Shown piece by piece: positions 1 to 7,164 of a DNA stretch of 8,316 bases. Position 1 is the first letter of the stretch; every line of letters begins with the position of its first letter. Source of the DNA: Alphaproteobacteria bacterium (GTDB lineage: Bacteria; Pseudomonadota; Alphaproteobacteria; ATCC43930; CGMCC-115725); contig VAZT01000078.1 in NCBI GenBank assembly GCA_005884825.1, positions 1 through 8,316 on the forward strand. Reading direction: 5' to 3'. The notes beneath the pieces were generated by a model that was not told where the DNA came from, searched no databases, and was given only the letters and a program-made list of their open reading frames with translations. Position numbers and translations under genes: made by a program.

Positions 1-593
1 GTTTCCTTTGCGCGCTTTAGCGCGTAGTCGATCTCCTCGTCGGACACGACATTGGTCTGCGACACCAGTCGCCGCACCAACTTTGTCCAAACGATCGACG
101 CGGTCAGCTGATCGACCAAGGCGCTGCGCTCGATGCCGTGCGACTTCAGGACTTGGTCGAGCTGCCCGGCCTGCATGTTGTTCTGTTTTTCGATCTGCGC
201 GAGGGCTTTGTTGATCTCCTCGTCGGTAGCCGTGACGTTTTGCCGTTTGGCTTCCTGCATTTGCAGTTTCTCGTCGACGATCGTGCGCAGCACCTGGGCG
301 GCGACGCGCTGCCGTGTTTCGGGCGAGTCGGTCAGGTTTGACGACAGCATCACCATTCTGAGGCGCGAGGTGAGGTCACCGACCGAGATCACCTCGTCGT
401 TGACGACCGCGGCGATCCGGGTCTCGGTTACCCGACCGTCCGGCGGCGGCGCCGATCGGCGCTGGGTGACCGGTGGGGCGGGTGGCGATCCCGCTCCGGG
501 GAGCGCCCGTGCAGCGCTCGCCGGGCCGGAGAAACAGGTCAATCCCGCCAGTCCTATGCCCAGTCCTATGCAAAGCCAACGGAGTATCGCCAT
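1..593 (-). CDS. surA: Periplasmic chaperone SurA, N-terminal part (3' end outside window)
   Basis: SurA is a periplasmic chaperone and peptidyl-prolyl isomerase that guides unfolded outer-membrane proteins, LptD among them, to the Bam complex. My reverse-strand translation gives 197 residues with no stop before the window edge. Residues 1-27 look like a Sec signal peptide: a short basic start, a Gly/Leu-rich core, and a PASA site before residue 28. A proline-rich stretch (about 33-54) follows. The SurA N-terminal domain starts near residue 59 with RIAAVVNDEVIS and continues helically through VDEKLQMQEAKRQNV and SDEEIDYALKR. The parvulin domains would lie beyond position 1. The ATG at 593 is chosen because the signal peptide begins right there. 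The upstream AGG/GGGGG runs are poorly spaced (9-14 nt). It sits 98 bp after lptD on the same strand. Family identity is secure; isomerase activity cannot be judged from this part. Confidence 0.95.
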   Translation of the reverse strand, partial: MAILRWLCIGLGIGLAGLTCFSGPASAARALPGAGSPPAPPVTQRRSAPPPDGRVTETRIAAVVNDEVISVGDLTSRLRMVMLSSNLTDSPETRQRVAAQVLRTIVDEKLQMQEAKRQNVTATDEEINKALAQIEKQNNMQAGQLDQVLKSHGIERSALVDQLTASIVWTKLVRRLVSQTNVVSDEEIDYALKRAKE

Positions 594-691
594 CGGTCTG
601 AACCTAACCCCCTGATCGTACGTCCTCGAGAGTTTATACCCAGTGCACAGCTATGTCCCCGATAGGTGTGTCCCGATGGAGCGAGGACCCT
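594..691 (-). promoter_or_regulatory. lptD-surA spacer with possible internal surA promoter
   Basis: This 98-bp gap is the longest inside the minus-strand operon. Read on the minus strand it contains TATAAA (plus-strand 633-638), 39 nt before the surA ATG. That spacing would suit a -10 box with a short leader. At 16-18 bp upstream of it only GGGGAC/CGGGGA-type hexamers occur, not TTGACA, so the -35 match is poor. No hairpin with a T-run follows lptD, so readthrough from lptD into surA is plausible too. This is a weak candidate. Confidence 0.22.
654..677. repeat. Imperfect tandem direct repeat upstream of surA
   Basis: TGTCCCCGAT (654-663) recurs as TGTCCCGAT (669-677), 15 bp later and lacking one C. 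On the minus strand the copies read ATCGGGGACA and ATCGGGACA. They lie just upstream of the TATAAA box proposed for surA, where an activator might bind. With only two short copies in GC-rich DNA, chance is a fair explanation. Confidence 0.3.
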
Positions 692-3061
692 TCACAGGGC
701 ACCGCCGGAGAGGGTCGCGACCGTGCCGCCAATCTCGCCGAGGTTCTTGAACACGACGCTGAACAGCACGGAATACCCGGGCGTCACGTCGCCGCTGCGG
801 ATTCCCGATTGGGTCACCGCGCCAATAAACGCCATGCATTCGTCCTGATAGATGGCAGACAACGATCCGTAAAGACTGGCGCTCGACGCCTGCGGCGACG
901 GCACATTGTTGACGAGGGCGGTGCTGTTGGTGAGGCTGATCGTTTCGGAAGCCTGCATTGACCAGTAACGGGTGAGCTTTGCGGTGATACTAAACGAGAG
1001 TTGCTCGCGTTTTCCATAAACAACATTCTGGCCCGAGGTTGGAATCGTTACCACGTCGCTTTGCAGTTGCGCCGGAAGATAAACAAAATTGCCGGAGACC
1101 CGCAAACTCTGCGGGCCGACACTGAGGCCAAGCTGCTGGTTGCGATTGGTCAGAGGATTGGCGTCGAACCGGAACCGATAAATCAGATCCAGATAGGAGT
1201 TGGGGGACAGCACCATCCGCCCCACCACGTCCGAGAGCCTTTTTTCAGCCCCTGAACCGGGCGGCAGAAAAGGGTTGGGCTGTGCGCGGTAACTCTGGCC
1301 GATCAGCAGACGGTAGCTGCCGCCCTCCTTTTCGTAGAGCCCGAGCTTGGTTCCGTAATCGACGCGCTGACCGGTGTCGAGAATGTCGTAGCCCGCCAAG
1401 CGATCACGCCGGAACAAATCGGTATCGGTGAGTTCGAATGAAAGGCTGTCCTCGTCCGGAATGTTCCGCCGGTTGCCGCTGCTGGGCGCCGCAAAACCGC
1501 CGACGATCGGCTCGATCAGCTCCGTCGTGGTCTCGCCCCTGTGAATCAGCGGATAACTCCATACCAGACCGACTTGCGGGAAGGCCCGGCCAGTTACGAA
1601 ACTGGTCGGCGTCGGCGCCAATGCCGGTTGCCCGTTCGCCGGAAAGAACGCCGACGGCAGTTCGGGGTTCGAGACGGCGCTCAGATTGCCGATCGAATAT
1701 CCGTCGCCGCGGACGCCCGCCGAAAAGTTATATTGGCCGCCGAGGGAGTCGGAAAAGCGCCGGTTCCACTCGGAGCCGAGTGACAGCCGGCGCGTTTGAG
1801 TCCCGACCTCGCGAATGATATCGAGAATATTGGCGTTCAGGTTCCAGCGTCCGCCAAACGGGTCCGGCGGACTCTGCCAATTGCGATTGGCGACCGGCAG
1901 CACTATCGGCTGGGTCGAATCGCCGATGCCGGGCAGCAGCGGCTGAAAGAGGTACGCGTTGACGTCGGTCGACGCGCGCCGCTCGAAGCCTTCCAGATAG
2001 GCGCGGCTGATCATCGCGTTGAGCAGCGGATTGCCGAACCCAAAGCGCAGCAGATAGGTCTGATCCGAGACGCGCTGGACATCGAGACCCGTGCGGTAGG
2101 TCTCGTTCAAGTCGAAGACGCTGTGCTCGTTGATGTGCCCGCGCCACTGCTCCCCTTCAGTCGACGTGCTGTTACCGAAGCCGACATTGCTGTGATTAAG
2201 ACTGCCGACGGCCTCGAGCGTGCCGTTGCTAAACCGTTCGCGGTAGTCCGCTTCCAGCAATGGGCCGGCCTTGGTGTAGAAGCGCGGCGCGAACGTCACA
2301 TCCTTGTCCGGTCCGAGCACCAGATAATACGGGATCGTGACATGCGCGCCTAAGGTGTTGGAGCTCCCGATCGAGGGCGTTAAGAACCCGCTCGCGCGCT
2401 TTACGGACGGGTCCGGGGTCGACATGTAGGGAGTATAAAAAACCGGCCAGCCGTCGATCTCCATGACGGCGTCATGAAACTCGACCAGCTGCAACTCCTT
2501 GTCATGATCGATCTCGCGCGCCTTGAGCTGCCACAGGGGCGGCGCGCTCGGGTCGTCCTTGCAGAGGTCGCACGGGGAGTAGACGCCGCGCACCAGCTCG
2601 GTGTGATTGTCGTTGGTGCGGCGCATTGCATTAGCCGCCAGCCGCGAGCGGTCGGCGAGCAGCATCCGCACGTTCTTTGCAAACCCCTCGCTCATCGAAT
2701 CGCGCAGCTCCATGAAATCGGCAAAGACGATTTCGCCGGTCGGCTGCGCGAGGCTGACATTTCCCGAGGCGGTCACCGTATCGGTGCGCTGATTGTAGGA
2801 AACCGTGTCGGCGAGCAGAACCTGACCGTTCTGTGAGATTTCGACGTGACCGCGGGCGATCGTCAGGGCCAGTTGTTCGTCGTACTGGATCTCGTCGGCG
2901 CGAAACAGAATGGGGGCGTTTTTGTCGTCATGGGCACCGCCGCCAAAGGTGACTTCGGCGGCCGCTGGAATTGCCGCGCTCACGATCACGAGCACACCGA
3001 GTAGTCCCCTCACGAGCCATGAGGCGATGCCGCGGCAATTCGGGGTCGCACGGCCGCCCAT
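692..3061 (-). CDS. lptD: LPS-assembly outer-membrane protein LptD
   Basis: LptD is the outer-membrane barrel that receives LPS from the periplasmic Lpt bridge and inserts it into the outer leaflet. The product is 789 residues, close to the family's usual size. Residues 1-35 form a signal peptide with a hydrophobic core and an IPAAA site before E36. Residues about 48-150 are the OstA/LptA-like jellyroll (ILFRADEIQYDEQ, ARGHVEISQNGQ). The hallmark YSPCDLC then PLWQLKA (161-181) and PYMSTPDPSVKRASGFL (211-227) lead into the C-terminal barrel, which ends near VVFKNLGEI. The mature protein has three cysteines: C164 and C167 (a CxxC) and C742. One or both of the first pair could bond to C742, analogous to the E. 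coli interdomain disulfides. Its ATG shares one base with the lptG TGA (TGATG), which suggests translational coupling. Its partner LptE is not in this window. Confidence 0.97.
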   Translation of the reverse strand: MGGRATPNCRGIASWLVRGLLGVLVIVSAAIPAAAEVTFGGGAHDDKNAPILFRADEIQYDEQLALTIARGHVEISQNGQVLLADTVSYNQRTDTVTASGNVSLAQPTGEIVFADFMELRDSMSEGFAKNVRMLLADRSRLAANAMRRTNDNHTELVRGVYSPCDLCKDDPSAPPLWQLKAREIDHDKELQLVEFHDAVMEIDGWPVFYTPYMSTPDPSVKRASGFLTPSIGSSNTLGAHVTIPYYLVLGPDKDVTFAPRFYTKAGPLLEADYRERFSNGTLEAVGSLNHSNVGFGNSTSTEGEQWRGHINEHSVFDLNETYRTGLDVQRVSDQTYLLRFGFGNPLLNAMISRAYLEGFERRASTDVNAYLFQPLLPGIGDSTQPIVLPVANRNWQSPPDPFGGRWNLNANILDIIREVGTQTRRLSLGSEWNRRFSDSLGGQYNFSAGVRGDGYSIGNLSAVSNPELPSAFFPANGQPALAPTPTSFVTGRAFPQVGLVWSYPLIHRGETTTELIEPIVGGFAAPSSGNRRNIPDEDSLSFELTDTDLFRRDRLAGYDILDTGQRVDYGTKLGLYEKEGGSYRLLIGQSYRAQPNPFLPPGSGAEKRLSDVVGRMVLSPNSYLDLIYRFRFDANPLTNRNQQLGLSVGPQSLRVSGNFVYLPAQLQSDVVTIPTSGQNVVYGKREQLSFSITAKLTRYWSMQASETISLTNSTALVNNVPSPQASSASLYGSLSAIYQDECMAFIGAVTQSGIRSGDVTPGYSVLFSVVFKNLGEIGGTVATLSGGAL

Positions 3062-4158
3062 CAGCCATCTTCCAGATGGAGCAGCATCGAGGCGCCGAAA
3101 ATCAGGCTCACTCCCGTCGGCGTCCAGGCCGCCAACGTGACCGGGATCTTAGTCGAAAGCCCCAGCGCGAAAACGATGTCGGAGACGAAATACAACAGGA
3201 ACCCGCTGATGACGCCGCCGACGATCATCAAGGTGGCGCCGCCGCGCCGCTGCATACGCAGACTGAAGGTCGCCGCCACCAAGACCATCGCGCACAACAA
3301 GAACGGGCGGGCGAGCAGCACGTTGAAATGCAGCCGGTGGCGCTGCGCCGGAAAGCCCGACTGTTCGAGCAACTCGATAAAGCCTGGCAAGTCCCAGAAT
3401 GACATCGTGTCCGGCGAAGCGAAGCTCTCCTCGATCTTGCGCGGCGTCAGGGTGGTCGCCAGCCGGATCTCGTCGAATGGCCGGGGAGGCTCGCCCGCCG
3501 CCCAGCGGATACCGTTCTCGATCAGCCAATCGCCGCTCTCGAGCCGTGCGGTCTGCGCGTCGATGCGCGAGGTGAACTGGGTCGACTCGTTGAAAAAGAA
3601 GAGTGTGACCGCATCGAGGACCAGCTGCTGAGAAGCAATTTTGCCGGCGTGGATCACGATTTGATTGCCGGCCTGATCGCTTTGCCGGAGCCACAAGCCC
3701 GAGCCGGAAAGGGCCAGCTGGTCGGAGCCCTGGCGGAGAACGTGACCTTCGAGCTTTTCGTAGACCGCTTCGGTCAGCGACCCGATCGGGTTGAATATCG
3801 TCACAGCGACAAGACCGATGAGAAACGCGACGAGCACGGCCGGGGTCAGAAACTGCCAAACCGAAACACCCGCCGCCCGAGCGACGACGAGCTCGTTGTT
3901 GCGGGTCAGACGCCAGAAGGCGAGCATCGTCCCGAACAGGATGGCGAACGGCAGGACCTCTTGCGCCGTGTGCGGCAGCTTCAAGGCCGCCATTTCCAGG
4001 AGCAGCCCCAACGTCGCCTGGATTTTGGCGCCGCCGCGGCGGATCAGCTCGATGTAATCGAGCAGAAAGGTGATGATGACCATCGCCGCGAACACGCCGC
4101 CGAACCATGCCGAGAATTGGCGGGCGATATAGGCGGAAAAGGTCTTCGCGACGTGCAA
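3061..4158 (-). CDS. lptG: LPS export ABC transporter permease LptG (TTG start)
   Basis: LptG pairs with LptF and the LptB ATPase dimer to pull LPS from the inner membrane into the Lpt bridge. The product has 365 residues with the YjgP/YjgQ layout: membrane segments near 15-37, 62-82 and 100-122, a periplasmic jellyroll domain of about 130-270, then three more segments near 278-300, 308-330 and 338-360. NNELVVARAAGVS (87-99) is the conserved cytoplasmic coupling-helix region that contacts LptB. The start codon is TTG at 4158. The first in-frame ATG lies at residue 26, inside the first membrane helix, and a GGAGG sits 6 nt before the TTG, so TTG is well supported. It begins 27 bp after lptF ends and its TGA overlaps the lptD ATG. 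LptG rather than LptF is assigned from operon order and the match to lptF upstream. Confidence 0.94.
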   Translation of the reverse strand: MHVAKTFSAYIARQFSAWFGGVFAAMVIITFLLDYIELIRRGGAKIQATLGLLLEMAALKLPHTAQEVLPFAILFGTMLAFWRLTRNNELVVARAAGVSVWQFLTPAVLVAFLIGLVAVTIFNPIGSLTEAVYEKLEGHVLRQGSDQLALSGSGLWLRQSDQAGNQIVIHAGKIASQQLVLDAVTLFFFNESTQFTSRIDAQTARLESGDWLIENGIRWAAGEPPRPFDEIRLATTLTPRKIEESFASPDTMSFWDLPGFIELLEQSGFPAQRHRLHFNVLLARPFLLCAMVLVAATFSLRMQRRGGATLMIVGGVISGFLLYFVSDIVFALGLSTKIPVTLAAWTPTGVSLIFGASMLLHLEDG

Positions 4159-4164
4159 CGGCCC

Positions 4165-4169
4165 CCTCC
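4165..4169 (-). promoter_or_regulatory. Shine-Dalgarno site deciding the lptG TTG start
   Basis: On the minus strand the 27-bp lptF-lptG gap contains GGAGG (within GGAGGGGG), ending 6 nt before the TTG at 4158. It is the only strong ribosome-binding sequence in the gap and fixes the start at a non-ATG codon. Confidence 0.8.
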
Positions 4170-4185
4170 GAAATCGCGGCAGGTG

Positions 4186-5322
4186 TCAGTGCGCCAAGTG
4201 GGGCGTTGTCCGGATCGCGAGCAGCGGCCGGCGGAAACCGAGCTTTATCCCCCCGCGCAGCAGGATTCCAAACCCGAGCGCGAACGGCAAGAGGTCGGCC
4301 ATATACATCAAGGGGATTGCCGCCGGCGACCGGACCGCGAGATTGTTGACCCCGATATCGAGCAACTCGAATGCAAAGGCGATGCCTATCGCCAAAAGAA
4401 CGCGTTTCAACTGTCCGCGGCGGTTGAGCTCGCCGGGCAATAAGCAGGCCAGCGGGATTACACAAAAGCTGAAGGCGGAGAGCGGGACAAGAATGCGCTG
4501 ATGCGCCTCGGCAAGGAAAGTAGCGCGAAGGGAGTCGTCGGCATCCGCAGGCGGAGTGAACAGTTCGCCTAGAAAGCGCTCCTGAGCCTCGCGGAAGCGG
4601 ACAACCGGCGCATCGCGCCAGGCACCGAGATCGAGCGTGTAGCTCTCGAAGGTCAACAGCGAGAGCTTGCGGCTTTCGGGGTCGAATTGCTGCCGGTTGC
4701 CGTTGACCATGACAATGCGGGCGCCGGTCGGCGAATCGACGAAGACGCCGCGCTCGGCAAGAATTGTGACAGGCTTCTGCGGATCGCGGCTGTCGCTGAT
4801 AAAAAGGCCGGTGACCTCGCCCCGATCGTCCCGGCTGCGGATATAGATCGTCAGCTTGTCCGAGATCGTCGTGAACGTGCCTTCCTGGATCAGGCTCGAA
4901 ACGAAGCGATTGCGAATCTCGAATTGCAGGTCTTTGAAGGCCCGATTCGAAGCCGGCAGAAAATAGGTGGATAGGCTCATCAGCACGAAAAAGGCGATCC
5001 CGGCGAGCAGCAATACAGGCTTGGCCAGCGCAAAGTGGCTCAGCCCCGCCGATCGCATCACGACAAGCTCACTCTCGCCGGTCAGCCGGTTGAAGGTGAA
5101 GAGCACCGCGATAAAGACGCCGATCGGCAGCACGATGTCGAGAAAGCGAGGCAGGATCAGCGCGGCCAAATAAAGGAAGATCTCGATCGACAGGCCACGG
5201 TTGACGATCAAATCGATCAGCCGAAGCGACTGGGCAAGCCAGATCGCAGCGCTGAGTGCGGCGGTGACAAAGATCATCACGCCGAAGCACTGGCGCAGAA
5301 TGTAGCGGTCGAGCCTCTTCAT
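4186..5322 (-). CDS. lptF: LPS export ABC transporter permease LptF
   Basis: LptF is the second membrane subunit of the LptB2FG LPS extractor in the inner membrane. The 378 residues begin MKRLDRYILRQ, the typical LptF opening. Membrane segments fall near 12-32, 48-76 and 101-123. A periplasmic jellyroll domain covers about 125-270, followed by segments near 277-296, 307-327 and 335-356. ESELVVMRSAGLS (83-95) is the LptB-contacting motif. A basic tail (GFRRPLLAIRTTPHLAH) ends the protein. The ATG at 5322 is the first possible start because an in-frame TGA lies four codons upstream. No clear Shine-Dalgarno precedes it, so initiation may be weak or the transcript may have a very short leader. 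This is the first gene of the minus-strand operon, and the 310-bp divergent region upstream must hold its promoter. Confidence 0.95.
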   Translation of the reverse strand: MKRLDRYILRQCFGVMIFVTAALSAAIWLAQSLRLIDLIVNRGLSIEIFLYLAALILPRFLDIVLPIGVFIAVLFTFNRLTGESELVVMRSAGLSHFALAKPVLLLAGIAFFVLMSLSTYFLPASNRAFKDLQFEIRNRFVSSLIQEGTFTTISDKLTIYIRSRDDRGEVTGLFISDSRDPQKPVTILAERGVFVDSPTGARIVMVNGNRQQFDPESRKLSLLTFESYTLDLGAWRDAPVVRFREAQERFLGELFTPPADADDSLRATFLAEAHQRILVPLSAFSFCVIPLACLLPGELNRRGQLKRVLLAIGIAFAFELLDIGVNNLAVRSPAAIPLMYMADLLPFALGFGILLRGGIKLGFRRPLLAIRTTPHLAH

Positions 5323-5356
5323 CGCAATCGATCATAAAGAGTGCGTCGCGGCCCGG

Positions 5357-5370
5357 CCAGATCGATCTGG
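5357..5370. promoter_or_regulatory. Perfect 14-bp palindrome upstream of lptF, possible operator
   Basis: CCAGATCGATCTGG is fully self-complementary with no spacer. It lies 35 bp upstream of the lptF start codon, between the gene and the composite repeat. A dimeric regulator of the LPS-export operon could bind here. In RNA it could only form a stem with a very tight turn. The binding role is inferred from position and symmetry only; no known operator consensus was recognised. Confidence 0.35.
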
Positions 5371-5376
5371 GAATTG

Positions 5377-5497
5377 CCCTCACCCACCAAGCCCGGAGCC
5401 TGTCCTCGGGCCGCGCTCTGCGCGGACGCGAGGAGATTTGGTCCTCCCTCTCCCGCGGTGCGGAAGAGGGTGCCGAGCGCAGCGAGGCGGGTGAGGG
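5377..5497. repeat. Composite inverted-repeat element with two internal hairpins
   Basis: The outer arms CCCTCACCC (5377-5385) and GGGTGAGGG (5489-5497) are perfect 9-bp inverted repeats. Inside are two hairpins. One has TCCTCG/CGAGGA (5403-5408 / 5429-5434) enclosing CCGCG/CGCGG (5411-5415 / 5421-5425). The other is an 11-bp stem with one mismatch and a GGT loop (5446-5456 / 5460-5470). A further outer pair GGCCCG/CGGGCC (5350-5355 / 5501-5506) may extend it. The CCCTCACCC...CTCTCCCGC...GGGTGAGGG pattern resembles palindromic intergenic repeats I recall from alphaproteobacterial genomes, but I cannot name the family with certainty. No T-run follows, so a simple terminator is unlikely. Confidence 0.7.
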
Positions 5498-5632
5498 TAT
5501 CGGGCCTGGTCACGCACAACCAGCCTCGCGCATCCCTGGCGTCAACTGCGGCTCTCGACTATTTAACACCCACTCCCATGCCGGAAGGCCGACCACCCGC
5601 CGCTTCTCCGGCCCACTTATCGAGGTCACCCG

Positions 5633-7144
5633 ATGAAGATCAGCTTTACCGAGCCCGAGTTGCCCCGCTGCGGCGCCGTGGTGGTCGGGGTGTGGGAAGG
5701 GAAGGTGTTGACGCCGGCCGCAAGACGGCTCGACGAAGCGGCGGCAGGCGCCATCACCCGTGCACTCGCCGCCGCATCTCGGTTCAGCGGCAAGAAGGAC
5801 GAGCTGCTGCCGATTATCGGCCCCGCCAATCTCTCGGTGAGCCGGATCGTCCTTGCCGGTCTCGGCAAACCCGAATCGCCCGACTCCCGGTCCTTTCAGC
5901 AACTCGGCGGAAATCTGGTCGCGCATCTAAACGGGGCCGGAGAGGAGGAGGCGACGTTGATGATCGACGTTGCCGAGGGGGCGTCGATCGGCGCCACCGA
6001 TGCAGCCGCCGAATTGGCGTTTGGCGCGCAGCTCAGATCCTATCGGTTCGACAAGTACAAAACCAAGCAGAAGCCGGAGCAGAAGCCGTCGCTCAATCGC
6101 CTGACGGTCGCCACCAGCGGTGCGAAGGGCGCGAAACGTGCCTATCAGCCGCTCGAGAAGGCGGCGGAAGCGGTGTTTCTGACCCGCGATTTGGTTTCGG
6201 AGCCGGCAAACGTAATCTATCCGGAGACGCTGGCGGCAGAAGCCGCGCGGCTTGCCGAGCTTGGCGTCGATGTCGAAATCCTCGACGAGCACAAAATGCG
6301 AGACTTGGGAATGAACGCGCTGCTCGCGGTAGGACAAGGCAGCGCCCGGCCCCCCCGCGTCGTTGTCATGCAGTGGAACGGCGCCAACGACTCGGGCGGG
6401 GCGCGCAGCCAGCCTCTCGCCTTTGTCGGCAAGGGCGTCACGTTTGATACCGGCGGCATCTCGATCAAACCGGCCGCCGGGATGGGCGACATGAAATGGG
6501 ACATGGCGGGCTCCGCCGTGGTCATCGGCCTGATGCGGCTGCTCGCCGCGCGCAACGCCCCCGTAAATGCGGTCGGGGTCGTCGGGCTGGTCGAAAACAT
6601 GCCGTCGGGTACTGCGCAGCGTCCCGGCGACATCGTCACGTCGATGTCCGGTCAGACGATCGAAGTCTTGAACACCGACGCAGAGGGCCGGTTGGTGCTC
6701 GCCGACGCGCTGTGGTATTGCCAGGATCGCTTCAAGCCGCGCCTGATGATCGATTTGGCGACTTTGACGGGTGCCGTCATAGTTGCGCTCGGCCATCATC
6801 AGGCCGGCCTCTTCTCGAACAATGACCAACTCGCCGAGCGGCTGGTCGAGGCCGGCAAAGCGGTTGGCGAGCAAGTCTGGCGGCTGCCGCTCGCCGAAAG
6901 CTATGACCGCGAGATCGACAGCGACGCCGCCGACGTCAAAAACATCGGTGGTGGCCGAGCTGCGGGGAGCATTATCGGCGCCCAGTTTGTTCAGCGCTTC
7001 GTCAACGAGGTGCCGTGGGCGCATCTCGACATCGCCGGCACGGCGTGGTCGACAAAGGACGCGCCAACCGTGCCGAAGGGCGCCACCGCGTTCGGAGTCA
7101 GGCTGCTCGATCGGTTCGTCTCTAACTATTACGAAAAGGACTAG
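5633..7144 (+). CDS. pepA: Leucyl aminopeptidase, M17 family (PepA)
   Basis: This is a cytoplasmic dimetal exopeptidase that releases N-terminal residues, especially leucine, and normally forms a hexamer. The 503 residues match the usual family length. The N-terminal macro-like domain covers about 1-160 and the catalytic domain about 175-500. Metal ligands and catalytic residues all appear at a constant offset of -3 from E. coli PepA: K267 and D272 (VGKGVTFDTGG), K279, D290 (KWDMAG), and D349, E351 and R353 in the signature NTDAEGRL (347-354). The enzyme should therefore be active. The ATG at 5633 has GAGG 7 nt upstream. In E. coli PepA also binds DNA in carAB control and Xer recombination; whether this one does cannot be told here. 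It leads the plus-strand operon with holC 20 bp downstream. Confidence 0.97.
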   Translation: MKISFTEPELPRCGAVVVGVWEGKVLTPAARRLDEAAAGAITRALAAASRFSGKKDELLPIIGPANLSVSRIVLAGLGKPESPDSRSFQQLGGNLVAHLNGAGEEEATLMIDVAEGASIGATDAAAELAFGAQLRSYRFDKYKTKQKPEQKPSLNRLTVATSGAKGAKRAYQPLEKAAEAVFLTRDLVSEPANVIYPETLAAEAARLAELGVDVEILDEHKMRDLGMNALLAVGQGSARPPRVVVMQWNGANDSGGARSQPLAFVGKGVTFDTGGISIKPAAGMGDMKWDMAGSAVVIGLMRLLAARNAPVNAVGVVGLVENMPSGTAQRPGDIVTSMSGQTIEVLNTDAEGRLVLADALWYCQDRFKPRLMIDLATLTGAVIVALGHHQAGLFSNNDQLAERLVEAGKAVGEQVWRLPLAESYDREIDSDAADVKNIGGGRAAGSIIGAQFVQRFVNEVPWAHLDIAGTAWSTKDAPTVPKGATAFGVRLLDRFVSNYYEKD

Positions 7145-7152
7145 ATCACGAC

Positions 7153-7158
7153 AAGGAG
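7153..7158 (+). promoter_or_regulatory. Shine-Dalgarno site deciding the holC TTG start
   Basis: AAGGAG lies exactly 6 nt before the TTG at 7165, in the 20-bp gap after pepA. With no suitable ATG nearby and the protein matching its family from this codon on, it fixes the start. Confidence 0.8.
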
Positions 7159-7164
7159 CCGGCC

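Larger units (their letters stand above)
5323..5632. other. Divergent lptF / pepA intergenic region
   Basis: This 310-bp stretch separates two divergently read operons and no credible protein is encoded in it. From left to right it holds ATCGAT next to lptF, a 14-bp palindrome (5357-5370), a composite inverted-repeat element (5377-5497), and about 135 bp leading to pepA. Promoter signals are weak. A minus-strand TTGACG (5541-5546) could be a -35 for lptF but has no good -10. A plus-strand TATTTA (5560-5565) could be a -10 for pepA but lacks a -35. A short hairpin GCCGGA/TCCGGC (5580-5585 / 5607-5612) would lie in the pepA leader. GAGG at 5622-5625 is the pepA ribosome-binding site. Confidence 0.6.

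Noticed and set aside
525..593. Possible lipoprotein signal in SurA (LTC in the hydrophobic core)
   Set aside because: The residues before C20 are G-L-T, which do not fit a lipobox, and a good PASA cleavage site follows.
133..615. 160-residue plus-strand frame at the left edge
   Set aside because: It is antisense to the SurA signal peptide and N-domain, which are clearly coding on the minus strand.
3649..4443. 264-residue plus-strand frame antisense to lptG/lptF
   Set aside because: Its charged, Gln/Arg/Asp-rich translation is what the complement of hydrophobic membrane helices gives; no motif or start signal was seen.
3149..4465. 438-residue minus-strand open frame across lptF and lptG
   Set aside because: It is in a different frame from both genes, is rich in Arg, Ala, Pro and Gly as GC-rich shadow frames are, and covers two well-recognised membrane proteins.
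5446..5470. Rho-independent terminator
   Set aside because: The stem is strong, but no T-run follows on either strand, and no gene ends toward it because both neighbours diverge.
5341..6447. 368-residue plus-strand frame running from the intergenic repeat into pepA
   Set aside because: It begins in palindromic non-coding DNA, overlaps pepA in another frame, has no ribosome-binding site and shows low-complexity Arg/Gly-rich translation.
5927..7024. 365-residue open frame antisense to pepA
   Set aside because: It lies wholly opposite a PepA with all catalytic motifs intact. Its Arg/His/Asp-rich composition is that of a complement-strand shadow, and no domain is recognisable.
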